Source of the DNA: Microglena sp. YARC
Lineage: Eukaryota; Chlorophyta; Chlorophyceae; Chlamydomonadales; Chlamydomonadaceae
Reading direction: 5' to 3'
Length of the DNA stretch: 64,000 nucleotides
NCBI GenBank assembly: GCA_022414725.1
Contig: CM039465.1
Coordinates: 46,416,019 to 46,480,018, forward strand
In this document: in pieces, positions 1-11,834 of the stretch
Layout: every line of letters begins with the position of its first letter
Numbering within the stretch: position 1 is the stretch's first letter
Notes under the pieces: generated by a model
The model's database searches: none
Told to the model about the DNA's origin: nothing
The model's input: only the letters and a program-made list of their open reading frames with translations
Position numbers and translations under genes: made by a program

Positions 1-70
1 AGCTGGCTGTGAGCCCGCAGAGGTTCTTGGTCGTCTCCAAAGCGCAGCTCAATGTCCCCGCTGTCATAAA
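1..70 (-). CDS. BTB/POZ-domain protein, exon 5' part (copy 1, partial)
   Basis: Read on the minus strand after an acceptor (CGTGCAG at 71-77), the exon gives YDSGDIELRFGDDQ followed by EPLRAHSQL. This resembles the start of a BTB/POZ domain, whose usual form is D-V-x-F plus L-x-A-H-x-x-x-L. BTB domains mediate dimerisation and often recruit cullin-3 ubiquitin ligase. The exon runs off the window. Compared with the second copy at 11693-11834, this copy has one more base near 64-67, which keeps the BTB frame open from the acceptor. It is therefore the better candidate for the functional copy. The family call rests on a short stretch. Confidence 0.55.
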
Positions 71-187
71 CTGCACGTTACAGGAAGGAAACAGGTTGCT
101 GCCAGGAGACGCCATGATAATGTCAGTTTTCTTGGTATTTCACTTTGTTACATGGCTAAAGCCTGAAGGCATGTGCTGAAGGCATGC

Positions 188-350
188 GCTGGACGACCAA
201 GAAAACCCTTTGGACCCACCGTACAAGCACTTCGGACCCACTGCACTTAAGAGTTCGGACCCACTGTATGTACAAGCACTTCGGACCCACTGTACAAGCA
301 CTTCCGACCCACTGTAAAAGCACTTCGGACCCACTGAACCGTGTGAAACA
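188..350. repeat. minisatellite, about 20-22-bp unit
   Basis: Five or six imperfect units of the type 'aagcacttcggacccactg' lie in tandem. The array recurs in the second duplication copy at about 11951-12115. It lies inside the putative intron upstream of the BTB exon. The open frames across it are repeat-driven and not credible genes. Confidence 0.85.
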
Positions 351-1035
351 AATGCTTCGTACAGATCAATACATATACAGCGTATGGAATTAGTGCTGAT
401 AGTTATGCTTGCTTGCTGCGACCTTGCCTTTCTTTTTCTGATGATTTGTTGGAAAACACCAATGTTGCGGAGCGGGCTTGTTTTGGGCCAACAATGGCCT
501 GTCGATGACAACAATTGTCATTGAATGTAATGTAATGTAATGTAATCCCACCTTTTGCATTGGACCTGCTGCCGATGTCAGCTCCTCCTTCTTTTTGCTT
601 CTTGGATTTCGGTGGAGTCATAATCAAGGCGCACCAGGGGCTTCGCTGCTAATCTCGTCCTCGAAATGCTGAAGACCAGGGGTTCTGTCCGGGGAAAAAG
701 AAAGCAAGACAGTTGGCACGGACGTGATCGAGGGCTTATTATTTTGCAGATATTTTGATCTCTGCATCTCAGCATCTCTGCATCGTATTTATTCGGATAT
801 TCGGATACTAACTAGGGTTGTTCAACTAGGGTTTATCATTCTTGCGCGAACACTTCGTCATGAATGTCAAACTCAGTTTTTGATGTCGTAGATGTGCATC
901 CGACAAAGTGATGAGTCGGCAGTTGAGTTGCGTCAGTTGAATTTGTTACAGTGACTTGTAGGGTACGGTATCACATACACCATTAGATACCACAGAATAA
1001 CATAGGAGGTATATCGGCTATTTAATGGTCTGTCT

Positions 1036-1345
1036 TCAGTGACTTCAGTGACTTCAGTGACTTTAGTGTCTTCAGTGACTTCAGTGACTTCAGTGTCTTC
1101 AGTGTCTTCAGTGACTTCAGTGACTTCAGTGACTTCAGTGACTTCAGTGACTTCAGTGACTTCAGTGTCTTTAGTGACTTCAGTGACTTCAGTGACTTCA
1201 GTGACTTCAGTGTCTTCAGTGACTTAAGTGACTTCAGTGTCTTTAGTGACTTCAGTGACTTCAGTGTCTTCAGTGACTTCAGTGTCTTCAGTGACTTCAG
1301 TGACTTCAGTTTCTTCAGTGATTTCAGTGACTTCAGTGGCTTAGA
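1036..1345. repeat. (GACTTCAGT)n minisatellite
   Basis: About 34 tandem 9-bp units (gacttcagt, with gtcttcagt variants) form this array. The matching array is at about 12797-13140, with a different order of variants. The nine-base period leaves long open frames that translate to Thr-Ser-Val repeats; I do not regard these as genes. Confidence 0.95.
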
Positions 1346-1429
1346 AATCTCCGCGACTCAGAAAAAACTCGTAAAACGTCAAATGGTGATAGGCGCAATA
1401 GCATAGAATGTATATTAATAACTTTGTAC

Positions 1430-1640
1430 CCTTGGTGGTTGGCCCCTGTGCAAGCAAACGGGTTGGCCCCCTCAACCTCACGCCTAGTAATAAGTAATAA
1501 CTAATACGGCGTAATATTTATTTATGTATTTTACATAGCATATGAAGTATATTAATAACTTAGTAGCATTGGTGGTTGGACCATGTGCAGGCAAACGGGC
1601 TGCCCCCCTCAACCTCACGCCTAGTAATAAGTAATAACAA
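1430..1640. repeat. dispersed repeat 'ggttggcccc...aacctcacgcc', two tandem copies
   Basis: Two copies (about 1430-1500 and 1566-1640) share a core of 'gtggttggcccc', 'gcaagcaaacgggctggccc' and 'cctcacgcctagtaataag'. A third copy lies at 3062-3130, and all three recur in the second duplication. The ending followed by AT-rich 'taataag' steps resembles the tail of a short retroposon, but no Pol III boxes were found in these copies. Confidence 0.6.
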
Positions 1641-2085
1641 ATACAGCGAAATATTTATTTATGTATTTAACACTGTACCCGGATGCTCCATTCTGTGGTT
1701 CTGTCGTTTTGTGGATATGTCTGACATCTCGGTCTTTAAACATTTAAGATTCCGTATTTACACAGATTATGAAGCCTTAGCTACGAGGAAACAACCTTAG
1801 ATAACCAGCTGTATTGCATACCAATACCAAATACCGAAATACGGTAATACCGGTACTCAAATATGTTTTAGTACCTTCAAGGCGGATGCTCCGTTATTTG
1901 TCTGAATCTATCAAGTAAGATCGCCACTTCGCCACTCAGAAATCCGCGTAACGAAGAACCCAAGTCCCCCTTGACTCCTATTACCCCCACTTATACGGCC
2001 CACCCGCAACGTCCAATGCCACGGGAAGAGAAAGCAAGTCAAGCCGAAGGCACATTAAGAGTCCGGCAGGACACCATTTAAAAAT

Positions 2086-2086
2086 G

Positions 2087-2120
<34 letters not shown>
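2086..2120. repeat. (ATC)n microsatellite
   Basis: About 11 ATC units; the equivalent tract at about 13887-13920 is slightly shorter. The surrounding 1640-2750 has no recognisable gene. Confidence 0.9.
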
Positions 2121-2245
2121 TAAATACTATAATACTCGAATAGCCAGTAATACTCGAAAGACCTGGACGAGACTTACAGTTGCACGTGCCTAATATGGTC
2201 CCCGTTTCGTATTGAAGTAAACAAATTGAAAAATGCTAAGTGATT

Positions 2246-2356
2246 TGTTCGCTTTTACATTTTCCTGGTAATATCTGTTTTACCACCTATGACGGCGAGC
2301 AGCCAAATTGCTGGCTGAAGCTACCAGTAACGTATGTAACCAAGTTCAAGTTCAAG
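2246..2356. repeat. dispersed repeat with 'gacggcgagcagcc' core
   Basis: A block running from 'gtgatttgttcgcttttacat' through 'gacggcgagcagccaaattg' to a 'gttcaagttcaag' tail. It recurs at about 14045-14156 and, diverged, at 46600-46712. Shorter relatives occur at 2505-2580 and 46335-46435. The simple tail suggests a short retroposon or MITE family. Confidence 0.6.
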
Positions 2357-2749
2357 TTTGAATCAAGTTCGAGATTTGTCACAATTCTGCCTGATGTATA
2401 TGATATATGTGCCTTATGAATACCCAAATATCGAGAAATTAGGACCTAGACGATTATTTAAAGTGCGTCATGTCCTTCTTGCGCTCCCGGTTTTCTGTGA
2501 TAATAATGGCACGAGGGGACTTGCAATTGGAAGACGGCGAGCAGCCCAGAGTTGGCTGGAAAAGATTAAAACAATTCTGCTTCAAAAATCAAATCCCTCT
2601 TAGATTCCACACCATTTTGCACGGATTTCATGTTACACTTTCCTGTTTGATCAATCCCAGACAATATGCAATCGCTTTCCCTGTAAGGTTATAATGGAGG
2701 ATTGGGGGTAACCCTTAGTATGTATGTATGTATGTATGTATGAGACATT

Positions 2750-2962
2750 CAAAGGCATAGCTTATAGTTTCAGAAACCAGCAGCAGCTTCTAGGCAGCTC
2801 CCTGATCCAGCCGCTGGGCTAAGCCATATGATTTCAGCATCACTGGAAAGGTGATTCTGCCAGCTTCCATATGCACTACGTTGATCTAGGTGTGGATGAT
2901 TAGCAGGCCAGGGGAGCTTCTAAGAAGCTGCTGCTGGTAGCTGAAAAGGAAAGCTATGGTCA
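2750..2962. mobile_element. short inverted-repeat element (MITE-like)
   Basis: The ends are imperfect inverted repeats of about 45 bp. The left end reads 'catagcttatagtttcag' and then 'accagcagcagcttctag'. The complement of the right end reads 'ccatagctttccttttcag' and then 'accagcagcagcttcttag'. The element is about 210 bp with no coding capacity, which fits a non-autonomous DNA transposon or foldback element. A second copy sits at about 14550-14760 through the duplication. The phrase 'agcagcttctaggcagctcc' also recurs at 48187-48340. No clear target-site duplication could be set. Confidence 0.6.
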
Positions 2963-3061
2963 TAGAGTAGCCTATTAGGCATAAGGGACTTCCCCAACCT
3001 CGAAAAATCAAGAGCATTGATAGACAAGGGGCTAAAACCTTAACCCTGTAATAATAATAAC

Positions 3062-3130
3062 AATGGTGGTTGGCCCCAGTGCAAGCAAACGGGCTGGCCC
3101 CCTTAACCTCACGCCTCGTAATAAGGCTTA
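3062..3130. repeat. dispersed repeat 'ggttggcccc...aacctcacgcc', third copy
   Basis: Same family as at 1430-1640, here followed by 'cgtaataaggcttactatttattt'. Its duplicate is at about 14862-14932. Confidence 0.6.
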
Positions 3131-3211
3131 CTATTTATTTATTTATAATACCAAACCGGGTTATTGCAGCCTTATGGTGGCATGAGGTTGTGTTAAACTT
3201 ATCCCGTTTCG

Positions 3212-3293
3212 TCGGATGGTTCAATGGTTGAGCTCATTGAACTGATGAAGGTGCTGGGTTCGAATCCCTACAGGTGCGCTTTAGTTTTCGCGG
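3212..3293 (+). mobile_element. tRNA-derived SINE, head only (truncated)
   Basis: Pol III A box TGGTTCAATGG and B box GGTTCGAATCC are spaced as in a tRNA. The body seen in the full copy at 15010-15200 is missing, because the duplicated segment ends here and unrelated sequence begins. Confidence 0.75.
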
Positions 3294-4929
3294 TTTCAGG
3301 TTCTCCTTCCACAACTCTGTCTGCCCTGACTTTGCCTCATTCCATACACTGATCATCAGGTACCAGGTCTCCAACCAAATATCTGACTCCAACATCTCCA
3401 CCAAAGAAAATGAGCACATGGCAGCAGCTGCCTTCCACGGACGACCAAGGAAGGACCGTATCCCGTCAACCCAGATGACATGCTGGAACTGTAATGGTTT
3501 TGGACACAACTCTCTCTCTTGCACCGGTGCCTCCACTGATCTGAAGTACAGGCCTCCACCGTTTATGGTATGGATCCTCTTACCTTGCCCAGACACACAC
3601 TTCAATACTTTACCCTGGCCAGGCAAATGCACATCCACAAAAGAGCCTCCATCCAAATCCATATGGAGGATGAAACCCTACTCAACCCCCTTCAAGACTC
3701 CCTCCCGGACATACCCCAACACACCATTCCCCCCAATCTTCTCAAAAACCTCATCCCCTTGGGCATTACTTCCCTAGCTGACATTGTGAGCCCTAATGGG
3801 ACCACAATCACCCCATCCAATACCCTCTCACACACCTATGGCACAAGAGTCTCCACTAGGCATAAAGTTGCCCTCAGCAGACTCAGCCTACACCTGTGCT
3901 CTCCACCCCCACCTGGAAGCCCACCTCAACCCTACTCCTGTCACAGCCCCCTGCCCTTGGCATCGAGGACCCTCCCCATCCACCTACGCATCCCCCAACG
4001 GCACACTACCAAGTTCTCCACATATACTATCAGCCACCACCTTAACAACTGGGACACCGCCCCCGTACTGCCCCGACCCTTGACCCCCAATGCCAGCATC
4101 CTTACCCCAACCACAGCACAGCCCCCCTCGCATAATATCGAGGAGATCCCTGCCTCCAATGCACACATGTGGTGGGCCAGAGAGTCCTATCTTCACCCCA
4201 CCAAGTATGCTCAAGTCTGGAGCACTGACCCCAATATTGCTTGGACTGCCAGAATGCAATTCATCAGAAATGACACCCACAAATGTACTGACGCCTCCTA
4301 CTACAAACACCACACCATCCGTAAGAACAGCTCCCCTGACGACCTGGTGCATGCTGTCACTACCCCAGACCTTCTTGCTCCCCCAACCCCAACCAAGCTC
4401 CTCCACCTCCTATATGGCAACCAACACAGCCTGACCCACCTCCTGGGCTTCAGAGCCCAAAAGAGGAAGGCTAACGAACCTCGAGAAACCCCCCATCACA
4501 GATATTGGAGGGTCCAGAAAGCCCCATGCACCATTCTCTGCCACCATCTCCCTTGTTACATATCTGCTGGCCTCCCCGTGCATTCCCACACCTACTCCTC
4601 TGCCACCTCCATTGTTGTCACTTGGTCCCCCGTCCATCTCACAGAGGAACAAATCACCCTGCTGGTTGGTCCCACCAGATTTCAGGAAAACCTCCATGCC
4701 TACAACACTGAAACTACCCCCAAAGCCCCCCCCCCCTCCATTCCACCCAGGCAAGACCTCCACCTCACTAACCTCCAACAACAAGGACAGTGGGCGGAGG
4801 GAGGAGAGTTTGATGCCAAATGGTACAGCGAACTCAGGCAAAACCTCATCATTAACACGCAGACCACCACCCAGACTGGGATATCCACCCCCCCGGCAAA
4901 TACCACATACCCTGAATGACAGGTACCCC

Positions 4930-4969
<40 letters not shown>

Positions 4970-5617
4970 CTCAACAACGGAGACACCACCTACATCTACT
5001 CACCAACTGGCCAATGTGTCGGTCATATACCCCTCTCCCAACTCCACCTCCTCCACCACAGATACCATACCACCAAGGCACACTCTCCCCACCTCTAGAC
5101 CCTCCACAGCACAGGAACCTTCGCTGGAGACGTAGCCACCCTCCTATCGCAGCACAAAGACATTACCATCTCTCATGTCTCCCCTGCCATACACAAAGCT
5201 ATGTCCGCCCTAGGGATGACAACGGACCTTGACACATCACCCCTCCTAATGAGTCCCCACCTCCCCATGGGCAACACCCCCAACCCCATTGGCCAATTGT
5301 TTGGCTTAGGGCCCCACTGCTACACCCAACCTTGGTACGGGGGAAACACACACCTCGCCAGCCAGAACCCTGAAGAGGCCCACAAGGCTGTTCGATGGGC
5401 ACTAGGCAGTGCCATACATGCTCACACCCTAGATATTCCCGCGTGCACCATCCTCTTGGTCCCACACAAACCCACATATACCCATAACGCCCTCCTAAAT
5501 CACCCATGGGCTATGGAACTAGCCACTCTGCCTCCCAAGGCCAAACCCCTCACCCCCTCCCTAATCTGGACGGGGGGCAAACTCACCCCTGCCTATGAGT
5601 GTGTCTTCCAAAAATGA
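3294..5617 (+). pseudogene. retroelement ORF1/gag-like region with CCHC zinc knuckle, frame-broken
   Basis: Three successive open stretches on the plus strand look like one decayed protein: 3274-3777, 3570-4919 and 5201-5617. The first contains CWNCNGFGHNSLSC (about 3484-3525), a C-x2-C-x4-H-x4-C zinc knuckle as in retroelement nucleic-acid-binding proteins. The second is 449 codons, proline- and threonine-rich, with a distinctive central part (WWARESYLHPTKYAQVW). It breaks at a poly-C tract near 4928. The third contains EEAHKAVRWALGSAIHAH and LLVPHKPTYTHN, which I do not recognise. Codon composition is unlike the exons elsewhere in the window. It could be ORF1 of the LINE whose reverse transcriptase lies at 8229-10020, or a separate element. 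Confidence 0.5.
4928..4968. repeat. poly-C tract
   Basis: About 40 C residues interrupt the retroelement reading frame. The length is prone to sequencing error, so the frameshift here may be real or technical. Confidence 0.9.
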
Positions 5618-6455
5618 TCCTTTTCCATTCCGTATTGTGATTTCATATGGATGCCTGCTGTGTGACATGCGCATATGCAAAAACTGCTGAGCTCAAACTC
5701 ACGTCTCCTCTGTCACTGTTTCTAAATATGTATACCCTTGGTTCAAAAACACAACTATACAGGAATCATGCCGCAGACTGACAGAGGCCGGAATGCCGAA
5801 GGCAGTGTAGATGATGAGATGGAGGAGGATAGGACAACCCCTCCAACTCCTTCTGTGCTTGTCAAGCCTACTTCCCAGGCAAGCTTGGAGCAGAGCAGCC
5901 CACTCCCAGTTGAACTGGATGAGAAGTCAGCAGGCAAGTCCATGCACCATGACGGTGTGTTGGTTACTGTGCTTATTTCTTGTGTTCTTGCACCTAAAAA
6001 TTATATGCACAGCAACGGGTGCTTTATAAATTGTGCACTGCCTCCAGTGCTCTCCGAGTACTTCCAATGCCCCCCACCTATCCTCTCCACATCTGGCCAC
6101 CCCTGCCTATGAGTGTGTTTTCCAACAATGATCCTTTTCCTTTCTGTATTGTGATTTGTTATGGATGCCTGCTGTGTGACATGCGTATATGCAAAACCTG
6201 CTGCGCACAACCTCACGTCTCCTCTGTCACTCTTTATAAATATGTATACCCTTGGTTCAAAACAAACAACTATACAGGAATCATGCCACAGACTGACAGA
6301 TAGAGGCCGGAATGCCGAGGGCAGTGTAGATGATGAGAAGGAGGAGGATAGGACAACCCCTCCAACTCCTTCTGTGCTTGTCGAGCCCACTTCCTAGACA
6401 AGCTTGGAGTAGAGCAGCCCACTCCCGGTTGAACTGGATGAGATGTCAGCAGGGT
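5592..6455. repeat. direct dimer of a ~500-bp unit
   Basis: The block beginning 'cctgcctatgagtgtgt' at about 5592 restarts at about 6105. It continues through 'gatgcctgctgtgtgacatg' and 'aggccggaatgccgaaggc'-type sequence to about 6455, so the second unit is partial. The repeat begins with the last codons of the preceding ORF, so it is probably the element's 3' region. Confidence 0.85.
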
Positions 6456-7135
6456 GCATGGACTTGCCTGCTGACATCTCATCCAGTTCAACCGGGAGTG
6501 GGCTGCTCTGCTCCAAGCTTGTTTGGGAAGTGGGCTCGACAAGCACAGAAGGATTTGGAGGGGTTGTCCTATCCTCCTCCTTCTCATCATCTACACTGCC
6601 CTCGGCATTCCGGCCTCCATCTGTCAGTCTGTGGCATGATTCCTGTATAGTTGTTTGTTTTGAACCAAGGGTATACATATTTATAAAGAGTGACAGAGGA
6701 GACGTGAGGTTGTGCTCAGCAGGTTTTGCATATGCGCATGTCACACAGCAGGCATCCATAACAAATCACAATACAGAAAGGAAAAGGATCATTGTTGGAA
6801 AACACACTCATAGGCAGGGGTGGCCAGATGTGGAGAGGATAGGTGGGGGGCATTGGAAGTACTCGGAGAGCACTGGAGGCAGTGCACACTTTATAAAGCA
6901 CCCGTTGCTGTGCATATGATTTTTAGGTGCAAGAACACAAGACATAAGCACAGTGGCCAACACACCGTCAGGGTACATGGACTTGCCTGCTGACATCTCA
7001 TCCAGTTCAACCGGGAATGGGCTGGTCTGCTCCAAGCTTGCCTGGGAAGTGGGCTTGACAAGCACAGAAGGAGTTGGAGGGGTTGTCTTATCCTCCTCCT
7101 TCTCATCATCTACACTGCCTTCGGCATTCCGGCCT
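5785..7135. repeat. 1.35-kb near-perfect palindrome
   Basis: From the centre at about 6455-6465 ('cagcagggtgcatggacttgc'-type junction), the sequence to about 7135 is the reverse complement of about 6455 back to 5785. The arms are roughly 670 bp with few mismatches. ORFs seen on both strands here are mirror images of one another. The structure is a foldback of the ~500-bp dimer. It could be a real inverted duplication or an assembly or template-switch artefact. Confidence 0.9.
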
Positions 7136-7139
7136 GTCC

Positions 7140-8120
7140 AAGAATACCTTGAATTGGGGGGGATGTTATTGTCCGTTGCGTCGGACACTGAGTTGGCATA
7201 GTGCACGCGTGGTCCTGGTGCTCCAGGACCCGGGTTGCCTGCCGCAAGGCCATAGGCTAGATTTGGCCTGCACGTGTCTTCATAATCTTCCTGGAGACTT
7301 CCCATTCTATATAGCCGCACGAGTTGCGATGTTCCGCTATCTGCTCTTCAGTCTTCAGTGTAACTACTCTATCGATTGAAACAGAGCTGCTAACTTTATA
7401 TGTCGTGATCGATCGAAGCTGCAAACAAGTAATATATCCAGCCTGCAGGATGGGTGATCTCTATCTGAACCTGCCTGCACAGTTGAGCATTTTCAAGGCC
7501 GCTTCCCATGCCTTGCAATTGTCATTCACAACCTACGAGGGTACAAGAAAACTATCTCAGTTGTTGGCCTTGAGATTACAAAGCATAGGGATGATGTTAA
7601 TTCGGTAAGATAGAAGCGGAAGTAACACATCGGCACCAACTTCTCATACTGACAATTTTGAGAAGGATCGTCATTCATGACCTACGATTGTATATGCAAA
7701 TTAAGGAATTAACTCAGTTTTGGGCCAGGCATGCTTTGAGTGTGTGTGGTGCAGTAAGAGGATGCAATCAAATGTGATCACAAAGCATAGGGATTACAAA
7801 TTCATTGCTAGCCACAAGGGCAATAAGAGTCAATACATTTGACATTTTAATTTTAATTTTGTAATTAAAATGTTTTTTGTATCGAAGGCGGGCAGTAAAT
7901 TATAACTTCTAGCTTGTCAATATTTACATCAATCGCGTTTTGTACACTAGATGTTAATTCGGTCGGATAAAAGCGGAAGTGTCAGATTGGCACTAACTTC
8001 TCATAATGAAGATTTTGAGAAAGATCGTCATTCTCGACCTACAATTGTACATTCAAATTGACCCAGTTTTGGGCCAGGCATGCTTTGCGTGTGTGTGGTG
8101 CAGTATGGGGTTTGCGAGGT
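7140..8120. repeat. gene-free stretch with a ~160-bp direct repeat
   Basis: Two copies (about 7592-7760 and 7949-8105) share 'gatgttaattcggt', 'cttctcata' and 'gttttgggccaggcatgctt'. Nothing else is recognisable. The second copy ends beside 'gtgtggctggaccg', which also occurs after the LINE at about 10042. Confidence 0.75.
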
Positions 8121-8139
8121 GTGTGGCTGGACCGCAATG

Positions 8140-8188
8140 AAATTATATATATATATATATATATAATCTCTATATAATCTCTCTCTCA

Positions 8189-8227
<39 letters not shown>

Positions 8228-8228
8228 G
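8140..8228. repeat. (TA)n/(CT)n microsatellite
   Basis: Alternating TA, TCTC and TA blocks sit immediately upstream of the LINE fragment. Confidence 0.9.
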
Positions 8229-10020
8229 GTGTATGAAGACCGACACACCAGGGTGGTGTTCAACAAGATCAACGTTCTCACAGCACGCACCCGGGCTGCA
8301 CCCATCGCCTCCATTAGGTCACCCACAGGTGACCTAACATCAGACCCTCAAACAATAGCGAATGTTCTAGCCACCCACAGCGAGCGCACGCTGAATGTGG
8401 AGTTCACCGTCGCCCAAGAGACCCTAGCGGGCGTCAGACCCCCCCCCCCAACACACACACACACACCTCAACCAGACATCCCCACGAGACAAGCGCTACC
8501 CCCCAGACCAGACAGAGGACCCGCATACTAGAGGCAGATCACATGAGAGAAGAAGAGAAGCAGGCCCAAGCGCCCCAGCCTTCTGCACCAGGAGCTATCC
8601 CCCTGCCTTCAGGCCTAGCGCATTGACACTAGAGCAGGTGATGAAGGCTATTCAAAAGCTGAAGAACACAGCACCAGGAAACTGTGCGGTCACTGCGTAG
8701 ATGCTGAAGCTGGGTGGCCACGAAGTCGCCTCACATCTACACAAGGTCATATCAATAACATGGGCATCAGGCCGCTGCCCCCAGTCATGGAAGGAAGCCA
8801 CTCTGACGTATATCTACATAGAGAAGGAAGACAATCTACTGCTAGACAACCACAGAGTTATCAGCTTGCTGTCGGTATGTAGCAAGGTCTACACAAATGT
8901 GCTAATCGACAGACTCAAGCCCACCATCGAGCCAACTTTGCGAGAGGCGCAATGTGGGTTTCGAGCAAGTGGGGGTGGGCTGTGCTGTCCAGCTCTTTCT
9001 CCATGAGGCGCATCTTTGAACTATCCAAGGCAGGGCGGGCCCCGCTCTTTTGCAGCTTTTGCGGACTACCGCAAGGCTTTTGACAACATCAACAGGGAGG
9101 CAATGTGGACCCTGATGGCTGCCAGAGGGTAGATCCCTTCTAGTTTAGCTTAGTCAAAGAGATGTACAATGAATGCTCAGGAGAGGTCCTTGTCCAGGAT
9201 TACAGATCCAACAAGTTGTATATGAAAACAGGAGTGAGGCAAGGATGCGCCCTCTCCCCTCTCCTCTTCAACCTGTTCATGGATCACCTGGTTAGAAGTA
9301 GTTTCTCACTAGAGGATATCAAGCTAGGATTCCCAATAGCCTCAGACATGAATTGACTGCTCAACACTCCAGCCAACCCTAGATCCCACCCCCAAGCTAG
9401 GACACACTGCATCACCTTCCTCCTGTATGCTGATGACCTAGTCCTCTTGTCCTACTCCAAAGATGGCATCACCTCCCTCTTACAGAGTCTTGAGACCACC
9501 TCGGGAACTTGGGGTATGTCCATCAACTACAAAAAGACAAAGGCTATGCACTTCCACCCTCTTTCTAGCTCCCCCACACCCTACTCCCACTCCCATAGCA
9601 CTGAATGGGGGCAGCATTGATTGTGTTTCCTCATTCATGTACCTAGGTAATCTGTTCACACCAGATGGGGACCTACAAGAGGAGGTCAAACGCAGGATCG
9701 CTAGGACAGGGGAGGCTTGCGAATCTCTGGTTAGGCTATGGAAAAACCACAGCATATACAGGAAAATCAAGAATCTGGTGTTTAAAGCTATCATACCATC
9801 CACCCTCCTGTACGGGAGCGAGACATGGGCTCTCTCAGAACCCCTGATTCAACGACTCGACGTGGCACTCCATGAGAGTCTACGCATGTCGTTGAACATT
9901 AGCAGAGCAGACTGAGTTAGAAATGAGGACATTATACAAAGATGCAACCACAGGGATATTCCCAGCATCATTAGAGAAAATATACTGAGGTTCCTAGGAA
10001 ACATAGCCAATCCTAATGAT
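8229..10020 (+). pseudogene. LINE (non-LTR retrotransposon) reverse transcriptase, degenerate
   Basis: Recognisable non-LTR reverse-transcriptase blocks appear in order, spread over several frames. They are EDRHTRVVFNKINVL upstream of the RT domain (about 8232), KEATLTYIYIEKEDN and IEPTLREAQCGFRAS (8790-8975), FADYRKAFDNINREAMW (9057-9110), GVRQGCALSPLLFNLF (9233-9280) and the catalytic LLYADDLVLLSYSKDG (9420-9470). After these come MYLGNLFTPDGDLQEEV and LLYGSETWALS (9630-9840), typical of the region after the RT. At least four stops or frame changes break it, and no endonuclease is visible, so it is a dead, 5'-truncated copy. Similar 'gtgtggctggaccg' motifs flank it at about 8122 and 10042. 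Confidence 0.9.
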
Positions 10021-10065
10021 ATTTTTGGTCTTTTTAATTGCTGTGTGGCTGGACCGTAATTAAAT

Positions 10066-11037
<972 letters not shown>

Positions 11038-11504
11038 AAATAGGCTAAAGGCCAAATAGGCTAAAAATACCCAACTGTATCAGGAGTGGCTTCAAACAAA
11101 AAAGCTTTCATGAGCTAACCCCCCCAAAATCGTTTTACAGACGGGGGCACTGAGTTCGTGCTACAGTTGCATGATATGATTATACCAGGTGGGGCAACTA
11201 TGTATGCCAGGCCAGGGTGCTGCATAGCTCTGTTGCGCGCTAGCTCGAAAGGTTTTTGAGCCTGCGCGGTTGAAGCAATTATTTCTACACCCCTCTGGGT
11301 GCACCGTGCAGATTTTCGTTCTCACTTAAGTCAAAACGCAACCCCAAAGGAGGCAGTTGCGCTTTAGAAGCAACATCAAATGAATCAATGTATGTAGTAC
11401 CCTGGTGTGTTCTATCTATGCATGGTCCACTTTGCTTGGCAAAAGTACGTACTCTTGTTTGGACCATATGCACCCATGCACCATATGCAGGGACCAGCAT
11501 ATCA

Positions 11505-11660
11505 TATGATGCTGACCAAAGGGAAGTTTGATACCGGTATCATATGATATCATACAAATTACATGACATGATAATTTATATAAATGGTAACTTTAGCCTG
11601 GTCTGACTGCCGGCATCATATCACATCATACGGTATCATATTGCCGTTCTCTAACCATAT
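11505..11660. repeat. palindrome-rich 'catatgatatcat' element, copy 1
   Basis: Many self-complementary 'atcatatgatatcat' words surround a core 'ggtaactttagcctggtctg' plus 'actgccggcatcatat'. The same core occurs in inverted orientation at 16880-16975. This fits a MITE-like element with AT-rich palindromic ends. The rest of 11040-11690 shows no gene. Confidence 0.6.
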
Positions 11661-11692
11661 GAGGTGTTAGAAATGTGACCAAGTTAACCTAC

Positions 11693-11834
11693 CAACAGAT
11701 ACGAGGCTTTGGGGTTTTCGGCATCTATCATAGGGGCCAGCACAGTGGGTGAGGCCAGGCTGAGGAGCTGGCTGTGAGCCCGCAGAGGTTCTTGGTCGTC
11801 TCCAAAGCGCAGCTCAATGTTCCCGCTGTGTAAA
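11693..11834 (-). CDS. BTB/POZ-domain protein exon (copy 2, probably frame-damaged)
   Basis: Minus-strand reading gives GNIELRFGDDQEPLRAHSQ and then LLSLASPTVLAPMIDAENPK, ending at a donor (CTGTTG, then GTAGGTTAAC). This matches the N-terminal half of a BTB/POZ domain. Relative to copy 1 a base is missing near 11829 (GTGT against GTCAT). From the shared acceptor at 11835-11837 this copy is thus out of frame, unless an acceptor a few bases further in (tttacacag) is used. It is either a pseudo-exon or an allele-like variant of the same gene. No other exon of this gene was recognised in the window. Confidence 0.55.

Larger units (their letters stand above)
1..3293. repeat. 3.3-kb direct duplication, copy 1 (left-truncated by window)
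   Basis: Bases 1-3293 are nearly identical to 11768-15094, in the same orientation. Only scattered substitutions and small indels differ, for example in the (GACTTCAGT)n and (ATC)n tracts. Homology starts at the window edge, so this copy probably extends further left. It stops abruptly inside a tRNA-derived SINE at about 3293, where the retroelement-like sequence begins. The segment holds a BTB exon edge, minisatellites, a small inverted-repeat element and dispersed repeats. No other gene is visible in it. Confidence 0.95.

Noticed and set aside
4505..5232. Minor proline-rich frames overlapping the CCHC element
   Set aside because: Shadow frames of the C-rich main frame, with no independent motifs.
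8028..8246. Minus-strand Ile-Tyr and Arg-Glu-rich ORF
   Set aside because: Created by the (TA)n and (CT)n microsatellites.
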